The notes under the pieces were generated by a model that saw nothing but the letters and a program-made list of their open reading frames with translations, was not told the DNA's origin and ran no database searches. This document shows, piece after piece, positions 1-11,813 of a DNA stretch of 64,000 nt (its first letter is position 1; each line of letters opens with the position of its first letter). The DNA is from Ruegeria meonggei (GTDB taxonomy: Bacteria > Pseudomonadota > Alphaproteobacteria > Rhodobacterales > Rhodobacteraceae). A program made the position numbers and the translations under genes. Where the stretch lies: the NCBI RefSeq assembly GCF_900172215.1, contig NZ_FWFP01000008.1, positions 1 to 64,000 on the forward strand. Direction: 5' to 3'.

Positions 1-127
1 CATACGCTTGGAAGTCACCAAAATACTTGGTGATCGCTGCGGTCAGCGTCGTCTTGCCGTGGTCAACGTGGCCAATCGTGCCAATGTTCACGTGCGGCTT
101 GTTACGCTCAAACTTTTCCTTTGCCAT
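1..127 (-). CDS. tuf: Elongation factor Tu, N-terminal part (cut by window edge)
   Basis: The first 42 residues are visible, with the EF-Tu N-terminus [17 protein letters not shown] followed by the G1 loop GHVDHGKTT, which binds GTP phosphates. EF-Tu delivers aminoacyl-tRNA to the ribosomal A site. The ATG at 127 has a strong AAAGGAGG ribosome binding site just upstream. The gene follows fusA on the same strand, the usual str-operon order; the rest lies outside the window. Confidence 0.97.
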   Translation of the reverse strand, partial: MAKEKFERNKPHVNIGTIGHVDHGKTTLTAAITKYFGDFQAY

Positions 128-151
128 GATGGCCTCCTTTGTCGGTAATGA

Positions 152-176
152 AGGGAGCCCGCTAGTCGAGCTCCCT
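152..176 (-). other. Small hairpin in the fusA-tuf spacer
   Basis: Inverted repeat AGGGAGC / GCTCCCT with an 11-base loop in the 60-base spacer after the fusA stop. No T run follows in the direction of transcription, so it is not a classical terminator. It may stabilise the upstream message or mark a processing point; that role is inference. Confidence 0.4.
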
Positions 177-187
177 CAAATCTTCGC

Positions 188-2305
188 TTACGCGTATTTC
201 GCCTGGATCTCGTCCGAGATGTTCTGCGGAACGGGATCGTAGTGGTCGAACTGCATGGTGAACTGGGCACGGCCGGACGACATCGAACGCAGAGTGTTGA
301 TGTAGCCGAACATGTTGGCCAGCGGCACAAACGCGTCGATCGCGATTGCGTTGCCACGGTTTTCCTGTCCCGAAACCTGTCCCCGACGCGATGTCAGGTC
401 ACCAATGATACCGCCGGTGTATTCTTCCGGGGTAATCACTTCGACCTTCATGATCGGCTCAAGCAGCTTCGCACCCGCTTTGCGCATGCCTTCACGCATA
501 CCCATACGAGCGGCGATTTCAAAGGCCAGTACCGAAGAGTCCACGTCGTGGTATTTACCTTCGATCAGGGCAACCTTGAAGTCGATCACAGGGAAGCCAG
601 CCAGCGGGCCGCTATCCATGACGGATCTGATGCCTTTTTCAACGCCCGGGATGTATTCCTTGGGCACCGAACCACCAACAACACGAGATTCGAACGAATA
701 GCCTTCGCCCGGCTCTGTCGGTGTGATGATCATCTTCACCTCAGCGAACTGACCCGAACCACCCGACTGTTTCTTGTGGGTGTAAACGATCTCGGCTTCG
801 TGACCGATGGTCTCACGATAGGCCACCTGCGGTGCACCAATGTTCGCTTCAACCTTGAATTCACGCTTGAGACGGTCAATCAGGATGTCCAGATGAAGTT
901 CGCCCATGCCCTTCATGATGGTCTGACCCGATTCCAGATCAGTTTCCACGCGGAACGACGGGTCTTCGGCGGCCAAGCGGCCCAGACCCTGGCTCATTTT
1001 TTCCTGGTCAGCCTTGGTTTTCGGCTCAACCGCGATCTCGATCACCGGATCAGGGAAGGTCATGGTTTCCAGAACCACCGGATCACCGGTCGAACACAGG
1101 GTGTCGCCCGTGGTGGTGTCTTTCAGACCTGCCAGCGCGATGATGTCGCCCGCGAATGCTTCCGTGATTTCTTCACGGTCATTCGAGTGCATCATCATCA
1201 TCCGGCCGATACGCTCTTTCTTACCCTTGGTCGAGTTCAGAAGCGTGTCGCCCTTGGCCAGAGTACCCGAGTAGATGCGGGTAAAGGTCAGCGAACCAAC
1301 AAAGGGGTCGTTCATGATTTTGAACGCCAGGCCCGAGAACGCCATGTCATCATCCGCACGGCGGGCAATATCACGGGTTTCTTCTTCGTCACCGGGTTTG
1401 AAGCCCATGTAATCGACAACGTCCAGCGGGCTGGGCAGATAGTCGATCACAGCGTTCAGCAGCGGCTGAACACCTTTGTTCTTGAACGCAGAACCACCCA
1501 GAACCGGAACAAACGCGATTTCCAGAGTACCTTTGCGCAGCAGGGCGCGCAGGGTCGGAACGTCGGGCTCATTGCCTTCCAGGTATTCCATCATCGCGTC
1601 GTCGTCCATTTCGACGGCCGCTTCGACCATTTTACCGCGCCATTCGTCAGCCATGTCCTTCAGGCTGTCGCGGATCGGTGCTTTGACCCAGCTTGCGCCC
1701 AGGTCTTCGCCCTGCCACAGCCATTCTTCCATGGTGACCAGATCGATCAGACCTTCCAACTCGGTCTCTGCGCCGATCGGAATACCAACCGGAACAGCAC
1801 GTGCGCCGGTACGGTCTTCGATCATTGCAACGCAGTTGAAGAAGTCGGCGCCGATCTTGTCCATCTTGTTGACGAACACCATCCGCGGAACCTTGTAGCG
1901 GTCAGCCTGACGCCACACGGTTTCGGTCTGGGGCTCAACACCGGCGTTTGCGTCAAGAACGCAGACGGCACCGTCGAGAACCGCCAGCGAGCGTTCAACT
2001 TCGATGGTGAAGTCAACGTGGCCGGGGGTGTCAATGATGTTCAGGCGGTGCTTGGGCGAGTCAGCCGTTTCACCGTCTTCAGTGCGTTCCCAGAAGGTGG
2101 TGGTCGCAGCCGAAGTGATGGTGATGCCGCGTTCCTGCTCCTGCTCCATCCAGTCCATGGTGGCGGCACCGTCGTGCACCTCACCGATGTTGTGGGATTT
2201 GCCGGTGTAATACAGGATGCGTTCCGAGCAGGTGGTTTTACCCGCATCGATATGCGCCATGATACCGAAGTTACGGTAGTGATCGAGTGTATATTCGCGT
2301 GCCAT
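188..2305 (-). CDS. fusA: Translation elongation factor G
   Basis: Full-length (705 aa) ribosomal translocase GTPase. The G1 loop AHIDAGKTT is at residues 17-25, the switch I RGITI motif near 59-63, DTPGH at 92-96 and NKMD at 146-149, so all GTPase motifs are intact. Domain IV carries the conserved [15 protein letters not shown] and HDVDSS stretches. An AGAGG-type ribosome binding site precedes the ATG. It sits 18 bases after rpsG and 60 bases before tuf in the str operon. A divergent second EF-G-like gene occurs at about 39.4 kb. Confidence 0.98.
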   Translation of the reverse strand: MAREYTLDHYRNFGIMAHIDAGKTTCSERILYYTGKSHNIGEVHDGAATMDWMEQEQERGITITSAATTTFWERTEDGETADSPKHRLNIIDTPGHVDFTIEVERSLAVLDGAVCVLDANAGVEPQTETVWRQADRYKVPRMVFVNKMDKIGADFFNCVAMIEDRTGARAVPVGIPIGAETELEGLIDLVTMEEWLWQGEDLGASWVKAPIRDSLKDMADEWRGKMVEAAVEMDDDAMMEYLEGNEPDVPTLRALLRKGTLEIAFVPVLGGSAFKNKGVQPLLNAVIDYLPSPLDVVDYMGFKPGDEEETRDIARRADDDMAFSGLAFKIMNDPFVGSLTFTRIYSGTLAKGDTLLNSTKGKKERIGRMMMMHSNDREEITEAFAGDIIALAGLKDTTTGDTLCSTGDPVVLETMTFPDPVIEIAVEPKTKADQEKMSQGLGRLAAEDPSFRVETDLESGQTIMKGMGELHLDILIDRLKREFKVEANIGAPQVAYRETIGHEAEIVYTHKKQSGGSGQFAEVKMIITPTEPGEGYSFESRVVGGSVPKEYIPGVEKGIRSVMDSGPLAGFPVIDFKVALIEGKYHDVDSSVLAFEIAARMGMREGMRKAGAKLLEPIMKVEVITPEEYTGGIIGDLTSRRGQVSGQENRGNAIAIDAFVPLANMFGYINTLRSMSSGRAQFTMQFDHYDPVPQNISDEIQAKYA

Positions 2306-2323
2306 TTCAATAAGCCTCTGGAA

Positions 2324-2809
<486 letters not shown>

Positions 2810-3181
2810 TTATTTGGGACGCTTGGCGCCGTATTTCGAACGACGTTGTTTACGGTCTTTGACGCCTTGGGTATCCAGAACACCGCGCAGGATGTGGTAA
2901 CGGACACCGGGAAGGTCTTTTACACGACCGCCACGGATCAGAACAACCGAGTGTTCCTGCAGGTTGTGGCTTTCACCGGGGATGTACGAGATAACCTCGA
3001 ACCCGTTGGTCAAGCGTACCTTGGCAACCTTACGCATCGCCGAGTTCGGCTTTTTCGGTGTGGTTGTGTAAACACGTGTGCAGACGCCGCGTTTCTGCGG
3101 GCACTGCTCCAGGTGCATGGACTTCGAGCGTTTTACTTTCGGCTGCCGCGGCTTGCGGATCAGCTGTTGGATCGTTGGCAT
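2810..3181 (-). CDS. rpsL: 30S ribosomal protein S12
   Basis: 123 aa with start [12 protein letters not shown]; an upstream in-frame ATG would add nine residues absent from S12 proteins, so 3181 is preferred. S12 lies at the decoding centre. [10 protein letters not shown] and [13 protein letters not shown] keep the lysines equivalent to E. coli K43 and K88, so no classical streptomycin-resistance substitution is present. First gene of the str operon rpsL-rpsG-fusA-tuf. Confidence 0.98.
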   Translation of the reverse strand: MPTIQQLIRKPRQPKVKRSKSMHLEQCPQKRGVCTRVYTTTPKKPNSAMRKVAKVRLTNGFEVISYIPGESHNLQEHSVVLIRGGRVKDLPGVRYHILRGVLDTQGVKDRKQRRSKYGAKRPK

Positions 3182-3575
3182 TCCGGTTATATCCCCGTTT
3201 TGCAACACATGACATGCACGCGCGATGCGTGCGGTTAAATTCGCTGCACTCGTGCGTCCACAAGCGCAAAACCCGCGAGCGTTCCCATTCCGAGGTGAAC
3301 GTCACGGTTTGTTATCAGAGGGCGCGAACGAAAAAATTGTCCGGGCCTTGACCAGTTCATTACTGGAATCGGTTGTGGGGCGGCCCCCGGCACCGAGATG
3401 ACGCGCGTTCTAGGCGGAGTCGCACCAAGTGTCAACAGCACACCGCGACAAGTGCCCGGCAAAGCCGGATGCGTTGAATTATCAGGGCCTGATCTCGATT
3501 TCCAGTGCAGCGGACATTGCGGGTATCTGGCCGCGCGGGCATAGTCCGATCACCAGTTCAAGCCATGGATGAATC
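3182..3575. other. Intergenic region upstream of rpsL
   Basis: Nearly 400 bases between divergent genes (rpsL leftward, the glycosyltransferase rightward). It must hold the str-operon promoter, but I find no hexamer pair good enough to place it. Short ORFs here look random. rpoC has its own terminator further right, so the str operon is probably transcribed from here independently. Confidence 0.5.
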
Positions 3576-4382
3576 ATGCAAGTCATCGGCCTGTGCCGCT
3601 TTTCTTACCCCGCCGTTGGTGGGTTTCAGGTCGAACATGAAACGATCGAAGACCGCCGCCGATACTTGTACGACCCGGCCCGGCTGGACGAGCGGTTCCG
3701 CCTGTTCGAAACCACCACCCTGCCCTGCTTCAAAGAACAGACGGATCAGGATTATCAGTTTCTCATCGTCATCGGAGAATGCCTGCCCAAACCCGCACTG
3801 GATCGATTGCACGATCTGACCGCCGGAATAAAGCAGGTACAGATCATTGCACGCGAACCGGCCCGGCACCGCAGGGTGATGAAACAGATCCTGAATGACG
3901 CCCGCACGGACGCTGCCAAACCCTGCCTGCAATTCCGCCATGATGATGACGACGCGGTATCTGTGGATTTCGTCGAACGGCTGCGCCTCGCAGCCAAGGA
4001 CGGCAAGGGGTTGATGGAAAGGAGCAAGACCGTCGCCATCGACTACAATCAAGGATTTCTGGCCCGTTTTGGCGCCGGTGGCATTCAAGCGGCACAAGTG
4101 TTTCGCCCCTTGCTTGGCGTGGGCTTTGCCATACACGTGCGTGGCGGGTGCGAGCAGACAATCATGAATTTCGCCCATCACCGGATCGGGAATTTTATGC
4201 CGGTGATCAGCTACCCGGACGCGCCGATGTGGGTGCGGACCCTGAACCAGTTTAATGACTCTCCGCATGCCCGCAACAGCACCACCCAACTGTCCGCACT
4301 GACGCCCGAACAACAGGGTGAATTCATCGCGCGGTTTGCCATTGATCACGATGCCGTCCGGCGAGTTCACTCGGTTGAATGA
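3576..4382 (+). CDS. Putative rhamnosyltransferase-like glycosyltransferase (DUF3118 type)
   Basis: 268 aa soluble protein resembling the roseobacter 'putative rhamnosyl transferase' family: N-terminal CRFSYPAVGGF, an RLFETTTLPCFKEQTDQDY segment, FLIVIGECLP, and a central acidic patch RHDDDDAVS where GT-A enzymes bind metal and sugar nucleotide. Substrate is unknown. It is inserted between the rpoC and rpsL blocks, divergent from rpsL, and its 3' end overlaps the convergent EamA gene by 16 bases. Family assignment is from pattern memory. Confidence 0.65.
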   Translation: MQVIGLCRFSYPAVGGFQVEHETIEDRRRYLYDPARLDERFRLFETTTLPCFKEQTDQDYQFLIVIGECLPKPALDRLHDLTAGIKQVQIIAREPARHRRVMKQILNDARTDAAKPCLQFRHDDDDAVSVDFVERLRLAAKDGKGLMERSKTVAIDYNQGFLARFGAGGIQAAQVFRPLLGVGFAIHVRGGCEQTIMNFAHHRIGNFMPVISYPDAPMWVRTLNQFNDSPHARNSTTQLSALTPEQQGEFIARFAIDHDAVRRVHSVE

Positions 4383-5236
4383 GCCGCGCGTTCGCGAAAC
4401 AGTGTAAACAGGCCCGCACCAACTACCAAAACAACGCCGCACATCGTCACCGCGTCTGGCCAATCCCCAAACACAATCCAGCCTAGGGTCAACGCCCAGA
4501 TCAGGCTGGAGTACCGAAACGGTGCAATGAACCCGACATCGCCTTCGCGCATGACCAGAACGCTGCACAGATACCCGGTCAAAACGAACACTGCTGCACA
4601 AGCCACCATTGCCCCCGCCCCGGATGGCACCACCTGCCATCCCGTAACAGTTGTCGCAATGCCCGCCGCCAACGTGATCGACAAGGACGTCGCCAAAGTA
4701 ACAACCAGCGAGGGGATACGGGCTGACATGCGCCGTGTGATCAAATCTCTGGCCGTGACTGAGACCACGGCAACCAGCGCATAGAGTGAATAGATGCTGA
4801 ACCCGTCGGGACCCGGTCGCACAATCAGCAGCATCCCGGCAAATCCCAACCCAATCGCCAGAATGCGACGCCAGCCGATATGTTCCGAGAAAAACAGCGC
4901 CGCGCCCAAGGTGACCGTCAAGGGCAAGGCTTGTAGAACCGCCGTCACATTGGCCAACGGCATGTGCAGCAAGGCGGTCAGAAAGAAAAACGTCGCCGCA
5001 AGCTCGGCCAGGCACCGGAACGCAACCAGCCATTTGTCGTGACGCGGAAAGTTTAGATGCAGAGCACCCTGATGCCGCGCCAGCAGGAAAATCAGAACGG
5101 TCGCCAAGGCACCACGCATGGCGACCATCTGGAACAGAGGCACCTCTCCACCGGCAACTTTTATCAACGCATCGTTAACAGTAAAGGCCGCCATACTGCC
5201 CATCATAAGCAGCGCGCCTTTCACGTTCGGGGTCAT
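4367..5236 (-). CDS. EamA/DMT family inner-membrane transporter
   Basis: About 289 aa from the chosen start MTPNVKGALLMMG; in-frame ATGs at 5269 and 5308 would add polar residues before the first membrane helix. Ten hydrophobic segments in two related halves match the drug/metabolite transporter superfamily (two EamA repeats, second starting near SIYSLYALVAVVSV). Such proteins export or import small metabolites; the substrate cannot be told. Convergent with and overlapping the preceding plus-strand gene by 16 bases. Confidence 0.85.
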   Translation of the reverse strand: MTPNVKGALLMMGSMAAFTVNDALIKVAGGEVPLFQMVAMRGALATVLIFLLARHQGALHLNFPRHDKWLVAFRCLAELAATFFFLTALLHMPLANVTAVLQALPLTVTLGAALFFSEHIGWRRILAIGLGFAGMLLIVRPGPDGFSIYSLYALVAVVSVTARDLITRRMSARIPSLVVTLATSLSITLAAGIATTVTGWQVVPSGAGAMVACAAVFVLTGYLCSVLVMREGDVGFIAPFRYSSLIWALTLGWIVFGDWPDAVTMCGVVLVVGAGLFTLFRERAAHSTE

Positions 5237-5825
5237 AAAGCAAAAGTCCAAAGCTAAAATCTCGGCCATTGGCCGGAAACAGTGCCTTGTTGTCAACAAC
5301 AACGACACCTCTGATCAGGACTAGCTGATCACCGTCGTCCAGTCAGGCGTCAGCCAGAGAAACTAGCCAACATGTGATCTAGGCCCGACAAAGCCGCGTC
5401 AATTCGCGGCGCAATCTCGGACTACTCACCGCGTGCAAGACCAGCGTCAACCCGCAGGCACCCGATCCGAGCCGACGGAAAAACCCGCGCGACCGCCTCA
5501 AAACACACCGGGATGGCATCGTATTCGACCCTCCTGCCCCGCCCTCGACAATCGAATTGAGCATAACCGACAACAAAAATTCGACGCCTTCATCTACTGG
5601 CACGCTGAAAACAGCGCTTGGTGATCCTGTTCTCTGACAGGCATAGAAAAGAAAAGGCTTACGCAGTTCGGTAAACACCGTTGGAATGGCACATACCCGA
5701 CAAGATGACTCGCACAGTGTAGGATATATAGGCACCAACTTAAGGTCGGCTTTGCGGACGAAGCTGCCACACAAGCCGGAGATTCCAATGTCCGGTCTCA
5801 ATTCAACGCTGCCGTCAAGCCCGTG
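5237..5825. other. Long intergenic stretch without a recognisable gene
   Basis: About 590 bases between the EamA and LysR genes, both leftward. A minus-strand frame of 140 codons (5379-5801) and small plus frames are open, but none shows a recognisable domain, good ribosome binding site or plausible composition. It could be decayed coding DNA. I see no terminator or repeat. Confidence 0.4.
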
Positions 5826-6698
5826 TCACGAAACAGCTCGCAGGGGTGCCCTTCCCAGTTTTTCTATCAGAAAGTCGGCCGCTAGGGACACGTGCGCTTC
5901 GCAGGTGTTCGGTTGATGAACGGATATCACTACTTCGGGCAGCGAGGGTAAACCTGCCTGTCCGTTAATGATCCTGAGGCCAGGTGGTATTACAGAGGCC
6001 TCCATTACGGAAACTGACGATCCGTCAAGAAGGGCTTTCTCGATCAACCCTATGCTGCGCGTGGAATATGCAACGCGCCATCGGCGGTCGATGCGCTTCA
6101 ATACGTCCAAGGCGATTTCCCTGCACACACAACCAGATGGGAAGAGAACGAGCGAAAGAGGTTGATCGTGATCGTCAATGAAATCGGGCGAGGCAACCCA
6201 ATGAAGCGGTTCATGCCTCGCGACCTGTCCAGCGACCGCATCTGGACGGTGCGTCGCAACGACCACATCTAGTTGTCCCCGCGTCAAGAAAGGCAGCAGA
6301 TCGCTGGCATTGTCGCATGTCACCTCGAACTGCAATCGGGGATGCGCTTTCGCCAGAGCGGACAGAATTGGAGGCAGCAGGAAAGTCGCGTAGTCATCAG
6401 GCGCGCCGATCCTGATCAATCCTTCCGCCTCTGGGCGTTGCAGATGTGACAGCGCAGCATCGTTCGCGGCCAGAATGCGATTTGCATAGACCAGCAGCGC
6501 TTCGCCGGTCTGTGTGATCGACACGGACTGACGGCTCCGCTCAAAGAGGCGTTTCTCCACGATGGTTTCAAGCCGTTTGATCTGAAGGCTGACAGCTGAT
6601 TGCGTGCGTCCAATGGCCTTTGCTGCATGCGTGAAGTTTCGATGCGCCGCGACGGCGACGAAGGATCGCAGCAGGTCGATTTCGAGATCACGCTTCAT
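5826..6698 (-). CDS. LysR-family transcriptional regulator
   Basis: 290 aa. Winged helix-turn-helix at residues 5-65 (LLRSFVAVAAHRNFTHAAK, then RTQSAVSLQIKRLE), followed by a LysR substrate-binding domain from about residue 93 (EGLIRIGAPDDYA). It is divergent from the CutA/PII-like gene at 6937, across a 238-base spacer containing an ATTATT-N9-AATAAT palindrome, the usual layout for a LysR regulator and its target. The effector is unknown. Confidence 0.92.
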   Translation of the reverse strand: MKRDLEIDLLRSFVAVAAHRNFTHAAKAIGRTQSAVSLQIKRLETIVEKRLFERSRQSVSITQTGEALLVYANRILAANDAALSHLQRPEAEGLIRIGAPDDYATFLLPPILSALAKAHPRLQFEVTCDNASDLLPFLTRGQLDVVVATHRPDAVAGQVARHEPLHWVASPDFIDDHDQPLSLVLFPSGCVCREIALDVLKRIDRRWRVAYSTRSIGLIEKALLDGSSVSVMEASVIPPGLRIINGQAGLPSLPEVVISVHQPNTCEAHVSLAADFLIEKLGRAPLRAVS

Positions 6699-6734
6699 GA
6701 ACTAAGATTTCCATATCTCATCACGCTTAGCAAT

Positions 6735-6755
6735 ATTATTCGTTTCCGCAATAAT
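6735..6755. promoter_or_regulatory. Candidate LysR operator palindrome
   Basis: ATTATT-N9-AATAAT, a dyad of LysR size containing a T-N11-A core (T6739, A6751), inside the spacer between the divergent LysR gene and its neighbour. Assignment rests on position and symmetry only. Confidence 0.5.
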
Positions 6756-6936
6756 CAGCTCAAGCCTACTGTCGCCGAAGGAGGCCCGCTCAATGCTTGG
6801 TTTGATCGCACAAACGATCTTCGTGGCGACACGCATATCACCGCCGCACAATTCGGTTTCAGGTTGTGGCTGGCGTTCATCATCAGGCCCGAGAGGCCAT
6901 GGCATAAAGAAGATAACGGACAAGGAAATGCAAAGC

Positions 6937-7380
6937 ATGGACATCAACAAACTCAAAACACGCACAGGCACAGTGGAACGCGTATGGCAGATCGAGATTC
7001 AGGCGACACCTGAAGATGCGGACAAGATCATCGATAACGTGATGGAGGTCGATCCACTGATCTATGGCCGGTACAAGCGCAATGCATTTGTCAGCGCTAT
7101 CGGCAGCGAGACTTACTTGCCGGAAGAAAACTCAACCAGTGCCGTGCATCTGGGAGCCGCCAATAAGGTTCAGACCTTCCCAAGCGTCCTTGTCGTTATT
7201 TCGGTCGAGCAGAACCCCGAAACGCTTGGGCGCGTTCTGGATGCGATACGCGATGTGCATCATTACGAAGAGCCTTTGATCTTCATCAAGAATTGTTGGG
7301 CCAGCCGCGCCAGCTACGACCCACACAATTCCAATCCCAATCGTTGGTGGAACCGCGACAAGGTAAACGCAGGAAACTGA
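6937..7380 (+). CDS. Small CutA/PII-like (NIF3 insert-like) protein
   Basis: 147 aa. Residues 14-27 and 42-62 (VWQIEIQATPEDAD, then GRYKRNAFVSAIGSETYLP) and the final strand with HHYEEP at 108-113 resemble the ferredoxin-like domain of CutA and the central domain of YqfO/NIF3 proteins, which carry a HPYEEP motif. These form trimers or bind metals or nucleotides; the exact role here is unknown. ATG 6937 has AAGGA 10 bases upstream; an ATG at 6928 is too close to it. Divergent from a LysR gene that probably controls it. Confidence 0.5.
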   Translation: MDINKLKTRTGTVERVWQIEIQATPEDADKIIDNVMEVDPLIYGRYKRNAFVSAIGSETYLPEENSTSAVHLGAANKVQTFPSVLVVISVEQNPETLGRVLDAIRDVHHYEEPLIFIKNCWASRASYDPHNSNPNRWWNRDKVNAGN

Positions 7381-7510
7381 TTTCGGAACGATTGCTGTAG
7401 GTTGTCACTACCGATGGCTACCCACCCTTGGCAGTCGGTGGAGTGGGCTCGGAACTGCCGTTCGAAGCGAAGGAAGCACTTACAGAAAAACCTCTGGTGA
7501 CAGTCGTCGA

Positions 7511-7543
7511 CAAAAGAAAAGGCCCCGCGAAGTCGCGGGGCCT
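7511..7543 (-). terminator. Rho-independent terminator of rpoC
   Basis: Ten-base-pair stem AGGCCCCGCG / CGCGGGGCCT with a 4-base loop, followed on the minus strand by TTTTCTTTTG. It lies 22 bases after the rpoC stop, separating the rpoBC unit from everything to the left. Confidence 0.93.
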
Positions 7544-7565
7544 CTAATTGGGTATGGCAGACCGT

Positions 7566-10500
7566 TTACTCGCGGCTTTCCGGTGTTTCCACCAGAACGT
7601 CCAGTTCGTCTCCGACCATGTCGTCGTCCATCATCGGCGCAGCCAGGGCAGCGGCGGCTTCGGCCTCTTCCCGACGGGCTTCGATCACGACGTTGTCGCG
7701 GCCCTGGGCAACCTGACGCACAGCCTGTGTCGCGCCACCGGTGCCGGCCGGGATCAAACGGCCGACGATGACGTTCTCTTTCAGACCAACCAGCTTGTCT
7801 TTCTTGCCCTGAACCGAAGCCTCGGTCAGAACACGAGTGGTTTCCTGGAACGACGCCGCCGAGATGAACGAACGCGTCTGCAGCGAGGCTTTGGTGATCC
7901 CCAATAGGATCGGTTCGCCCTGAGCCGGACGTCCACCACGCGAGAGGGTCTTCTCGTTGGCAGCGTCGAACTCTTGCTTGTCGACATGTTCGCCTTTCAG
8001 CAGGGTGGTGTCACCTGAATCCAGGATCTCCCACTTCTGCAGCATCTGGCGCACAATGACCTCGATGTGCTTGTCGTTGATCTTCACGCCCTGCAGACGA
8101 TAAACATCCTGCACTTCGTCGATCATGTAATCCGCCAGCGCTTCGACACCCATGATGGACAGGATGTCATGCGGGGCCGGGTTACCGTCCATCAGGTATT
8201 CACCCTTCTGGATGAAGTCGCCTTCCGCAACCGGGATATGTTTGCCCTTGGGCACCATATACTCGATCGTTTCCATCGACTCATCGCCTGGTTCGATGCT
8301 AATGCGGCGCTTGTTCTTGTAGTCGCGGCCAAAGCGCACGTAACCATCAGCTTCTGCGATGATCGCGTGATCCTTGGGACGACGGGCTTCGAACAGTTCG
8401 GCCACACGCGGCAGACCACCGGTGATGTCCTTGGTCTTGGCACCTTCGCGCGGGATACGCGCAACAACTTCACCAGCTTCGATCTGCTGACCATCTTCGA
8501 TCGACAGGATCGCATCCACCGACATCGGATAGTGAACCGGGTTGCCCGCGTCGTTGCGGACCGGCTCGCCATCTTCGCCGACCAGAATGATTTCGGGCTT
8601 CAGGTCGCTGCCTTTGGGAGCCGCGCGCCAGTCGATCACGATCTTCTGGGTCATGCCGGTTGCATCGTCAGTCTCATCGCGGACAGCAATGCCCGAAACA
8701 AGGTCGACATACTTTGCAGTACCGGATTTTTCGGCGATGATCGGCAGGGTGTAGGGATCCCATTCGTACAGCTTGTCACCACGGGCAACCTTGGCACCGT
8801 CCTTGACGAACAGCTTGGAACCATAGCCCAGCTTGTGGCTGGCACGTTCCTCGCCGTGTTCGTCTTTGATCACCAGCTTCATGTTCCGGCCCATGACCAG
8901 GATTTCACCTGCGGAATTGGCCAGAACCTGCGGGTTCTCGAACGAAACCACACCGTCTTGGCTGGCCTCCTGGAACGACTGCTGACCACCCTGCGCAACA
9001 CCGCCGATGTGGAAGGTCCGCATCGTCAGCTGAGTCCCGGGTTCACCGATGGACTGCGCGGCAATAATGCCGACAGCTTCGCCTGTGTTGACCCGCGTAC
9101 CGCGAGCAAGGTCACGACCGTAGCAGGTCGCACAAACGCCTTCCTCGGACTCACAGGTCAGAGGTGAACGGATGCGCATCGATGCAACGGCAGCCTCGTC
9201 AATGATGTCGGCCATACGTTCGTCGATCAACTGACCCGCGGCCACCAGCACCTCGTCCGTACCCGGACGCAGAACGTCATCGGCAGAGACACGGCCCAGC
9301 ACACGTTCGGCCAGCGAAGCAACAACTTCACCGTCGTTGACCGCAGCTTCGGCCGTGATCGCACGCTCGGTTCCGCAGTCGATCTCGCGCACGATGCAGT
9401 CCTGCGCAACATCCACCAGACGGCGGGTCAGGTAACCCGAGTTCGCCGTCTTCAGAGCGGTATCCGACAGGCCCTTACGGGCACCGTGGGTCGAGTTGAA
9501 ATACTCAAGAACGGTCAGACCTTCTTTAAAGTTCGAGATGATCGGCGTCTCGATGATGTCACCGTTTGGCTTGGCCATCAGGCCACGCATACCGCCCAGC
9601 TGTTTCATCTGAGTGACCGAGCCACGCGCACCGGAGTGGGCCATCATGTAGACCGAGTTCGGTTCCTGCTCGGATCCATCCTCTGCCCGCTCGGACGACG
9701 AGATCGTGCTCATCATCGCCTCGGTGACACGGTCGTTACACTTCGACCAGGCATCGACGACTTTGTTGTACTTTTCGCCCTGAGTGATCAGGCCGTCCAT
9801 GTACTGCTGTTCAAAGTCTTTCACCTGACTGCGGGTTTCATCAACGATGCCCCACTTGTCGTCCGGAATAACCATATCGTCTTTACCAAACGAGATACCG
9901 GCCTTGAACGCCTCTTTGAAGCCCATCGACATAATCTGATCACAGAAAATGACGCTCTCTTTCTGACCGCAATAACGGTAGACGGTGTCAATCACCTGCT
10001 GCACTTCTTTCTTGCGCAGCAGACGGTTGACCAGCTCAAACGGGGCTTTGTTGTTCATCGGCAGCAAGGCACCCAGACGCAGACGGCCCGGCGTGGTCTC
10101 AAAACGCTGAAGAACTTCGTTGCCCTCTTCGTCGATCTGAGCGATCCGCGCAGTGATCTTGGTGTGCAGATGCACCTCGCCGGAATCCAGCGCGTGCTGA
10201 ACTTCGTCGATCGATCCGAACACTTTACCTTCGCCGATCATGCCTTCACGTTCCAGGGTCACATAGTACAAACCCAAGATCATATCCTGCGACGGAACGA
10301 TGATCGGTGCGCCGTTTGCAGGCGACAGAACGTTGTTTGTCGACATCATCAGAACACGCGCTTCCAGCTGGGCCTCAAGGCTCAGCGGAACGTGTACAGC
10401 CATCTGGTCACCGTCAAAGTCGGCGTTAAAGGCCGAACAAACCAGCGGGTGCAGCTGGATGGCTTTCCCTTCGATCAGAACCGGTTCAAACGCCTGAATG

Positions 10501-11813
10501 CCAAGACGGTGCAGCGTAGGCGCACGGTTCAGCATGACAGGGTGTTCGCGGATCACCTCGTCGAGGATATCCCATACTTCGGGACGCTCTTTCTCGACCA
10601 GTTTCTTCGCCTGTTTGACGGTCGAAGACAGACCTTTGGCTTCAAGGCGCGAGTAGATGAACGGCTTGAACAGTTCCAGCGCCATCTTCTTTGGCAGACC
10701 ACACTGGTGCAGCTTGAGTTCCGGGCCGGTCACAATGACCGAACGACCCGAGAAGTCCACGCGTTTCCCCAGAAGGTTCTGGCGGAAGCGGCCCTGCTTA
10801 CCTTTCAGCATGTCCGACAGCGATTTCAGCGGGCGCTTGTTGGCGCCGGTGATCACGCGGCCACGACGGCCATTGTCGAACAGAGCGTCCACGGATTCCT
10901 GCAGCATCCGCTTTTCGTTGCGGACGATGATGTCAGGTGCGCGCAGTTCGATCAGACGCTTCAGACGGTTGTTCCGGTTGATGACGCGGCGATACAGATC
11001 GTTCAGATCCGAGGTCGCGAAACGGCCACCATCCAGCGGCACCAGCGGGCGCAGCTCCGGCGGAATGACCGGAATAACAGTCATCACCATCCACTCAGGC
11101 CGGTTGCCCGACTCAAGGAAGGATTCAACAACTTTCAGACGTTTGATGATCTTCTTGGGCTTCAATTCACCGGTGGCTTCGGCCAGATCAGCGCGCAGCT
11201 GCTCGGCTTCGGCTTCCAGATCAATCTGGGCCAGCATCTCACGAATGGCTTCGGCACCGATGTTGGCGGTGAACGCATCCATGCCAAAGGCATCCTGCGC
11301 GTCCATATACTCTTCTTCGGTCAGCATCTGGCCATATGACAGGTCGGTCAGACCGGGCTCGATGACGACATAGTTTTCAAAGTACAGAACGCGTTCCAGA
11401 TCACGCAATGTCATGTCCAGCATCAAACCGATGCGGGACGGCAACGATTTCAGGAACCAGATATGCGCAACGGGTGCTGCCAGTTCGATATGGCCCATAC
11501 GTTCACGGCGGACTTTCTGAAGGGTGACTTCAACACCGCATTTCTCGCAGACAACGCCGCGATACTTCATCCGCTTATATTTGCCGCACAGACATTCGTA
11601 ATCCTTGATCGGGCCAAAGATACGCGCACAGAACAGACCGTCACGTTCAGGTTTGAACGTCCGGTAGTTGATGGTTTCGGGCTTCTTGATCTCACCATAA
11701 GACCAAGACAGAATCCGTTCCGGGCTGGCCAATGAGACCTTGATCTCGTCGAAAACCTTCGGCGGGGTCAGCGGGTTGAAAGGATTATTTCCTTGAGTCA
11801 ATTCCTGGTTCAT
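7566..11813 (-). CDS. rpoC: RNA polymerase beta-prime subunit
   Basis: 1415 aa. N-terminal zinc site [19 protein letters not shown], catalytic Mg-binding NADFDGDQM, a second zinc site around [16 protein letters not shown], and the bridge-helix/trigger-loop region are all present. It forms the catalytic core with RpoB. The ATG at 11813 shares its A with the TGA of the upstream repeat-protein gene (TGATG), with GGAG at good spacing; a GTG at 11816 is an alternative. Coupling of rpoC translation to a non-RNAP gene is unusual. A strong terminator follows. Confidence 0.98.
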   Translation of the reverse strand: MNQELTQGNNPFNPLTPPKVFDEIKVSLASPERILSWSYGEIKKPETINYRTFKPERDGLFCARIFGPIKDYECLCGKYKRMKYRGVVCEKCGVEVTLQKVRRERMGHIELAAPVAHIWFLKSLPSRIGLMLDMTLRDLERVLYFENYVVIEPGLTDLSYGQMLTEEEYMDAQDAFGMDAFTANIGAEAIREMLAQIDLEAEAEQLRADLAEATGELKPKKIIKRLKVVESFLESGNRPEWMVMTVIPVIPPELRPLVPLDGGRFATSDLNDLYRRVINRNNRLKRLIELRAPDIIVRNEKRMLQESVDALFDNGRRGRVITGANKRPLKSLSDMLKGKQGRFRQNLLGKRVDFSGRSVIVTGPELKLHQCGLPKKMALELFKPFIYSRLEAKGLSSTVKQAKKLVEKERPEVWDILDEVIREHPVMLNRAPTLHRLGIQAFEPVLIEGKAIQLHPLVCSAFNADFDGDQMAVHVPLSLEAQLEARVLMMSTNNVLSPANGAPIIVPSQDMILGLYYVTLEREGMIGEGKVFGSIDEVQHALDSGEVHLHTKITARIAQIDEEGNEVLQRFETTPGRLRLGALLPMNNKAPFELVNRLLRKKEVQQVIDTVYRYCGQKESVIFCDQIMSMGFKEAFKAGISFGKDDMVIPDDKWGIVDETRSQVKDFEQQYMDGLITQGEKYNKVVDAWSKCNDRVTEAMMSTISSSERAEDGSEQEPNSVYMMAHSGARGSVTQMKQLGGMRGLMAKPNGDIIETPIISNFKEGLTVLEYFNSTHGARKGLSDTALKTANSGYLTRRLVDVAQDCIVREIDCGTERAITAEAAVNDGEVVASLAERVLGRVSADDVLRPGTDEVLVAAGQLIDERMADIIDEAAVASMRIRSPLTCESEEGVCATCYGRDLARGTRVNTGEAVGIIAAQSIGEPGTQLTMRTFHIGGVAQGGQQSFQEASQDGVVSFENPQVLANSAGEILVMGRNMKLVIKDEHGEERASHKLGYGSKLFVKDGAKVARGDKLYEWDPYTLPIIAEKSGTAKYVDLVSGIAVRDETDDATGMTQKIVIDWRAAPKGSDLKPEIILVGEDGEPVRNDAGNPVHYPMSVDAILSIEDGQQIEAGEVVARIPREGAKTKDITGGLPRVAELFEARRPKDHAIIAEADGYVRFGRDYKNKRRISIEPGDESMETIEYMVPKGKHIPVAEGDFIQKGEYLMDGNPAPHDILSIMGVEALADYMIDEVQDVYRLQGVKINDKHIEVIVRQMLQKWEILDSGDTTLLKGEHVDKQEFDAANEKTLSRGGRPAQGEPILLGITKASLQTRSFISAASFQETTRVLTEASVQGKKDKLVGLKENVIVGRLIPAGTGGATQAVRQVAQGRDNVVIEARREEAEAAAALAAPMMDDDMVGDELDVLVETPESRE

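Noticed and set aside
5379..5801. 140-codon minus-strand frame in the EamA-LysR spacer
   Set aside because: No ribosome binding site, recognisable motif or natural composition; kept only as a note on the spacer.
9486..11339. 617-codon open frame antisense to rpoC
   Set aside because: Same antisense effect; no start signal or recognisable domain.
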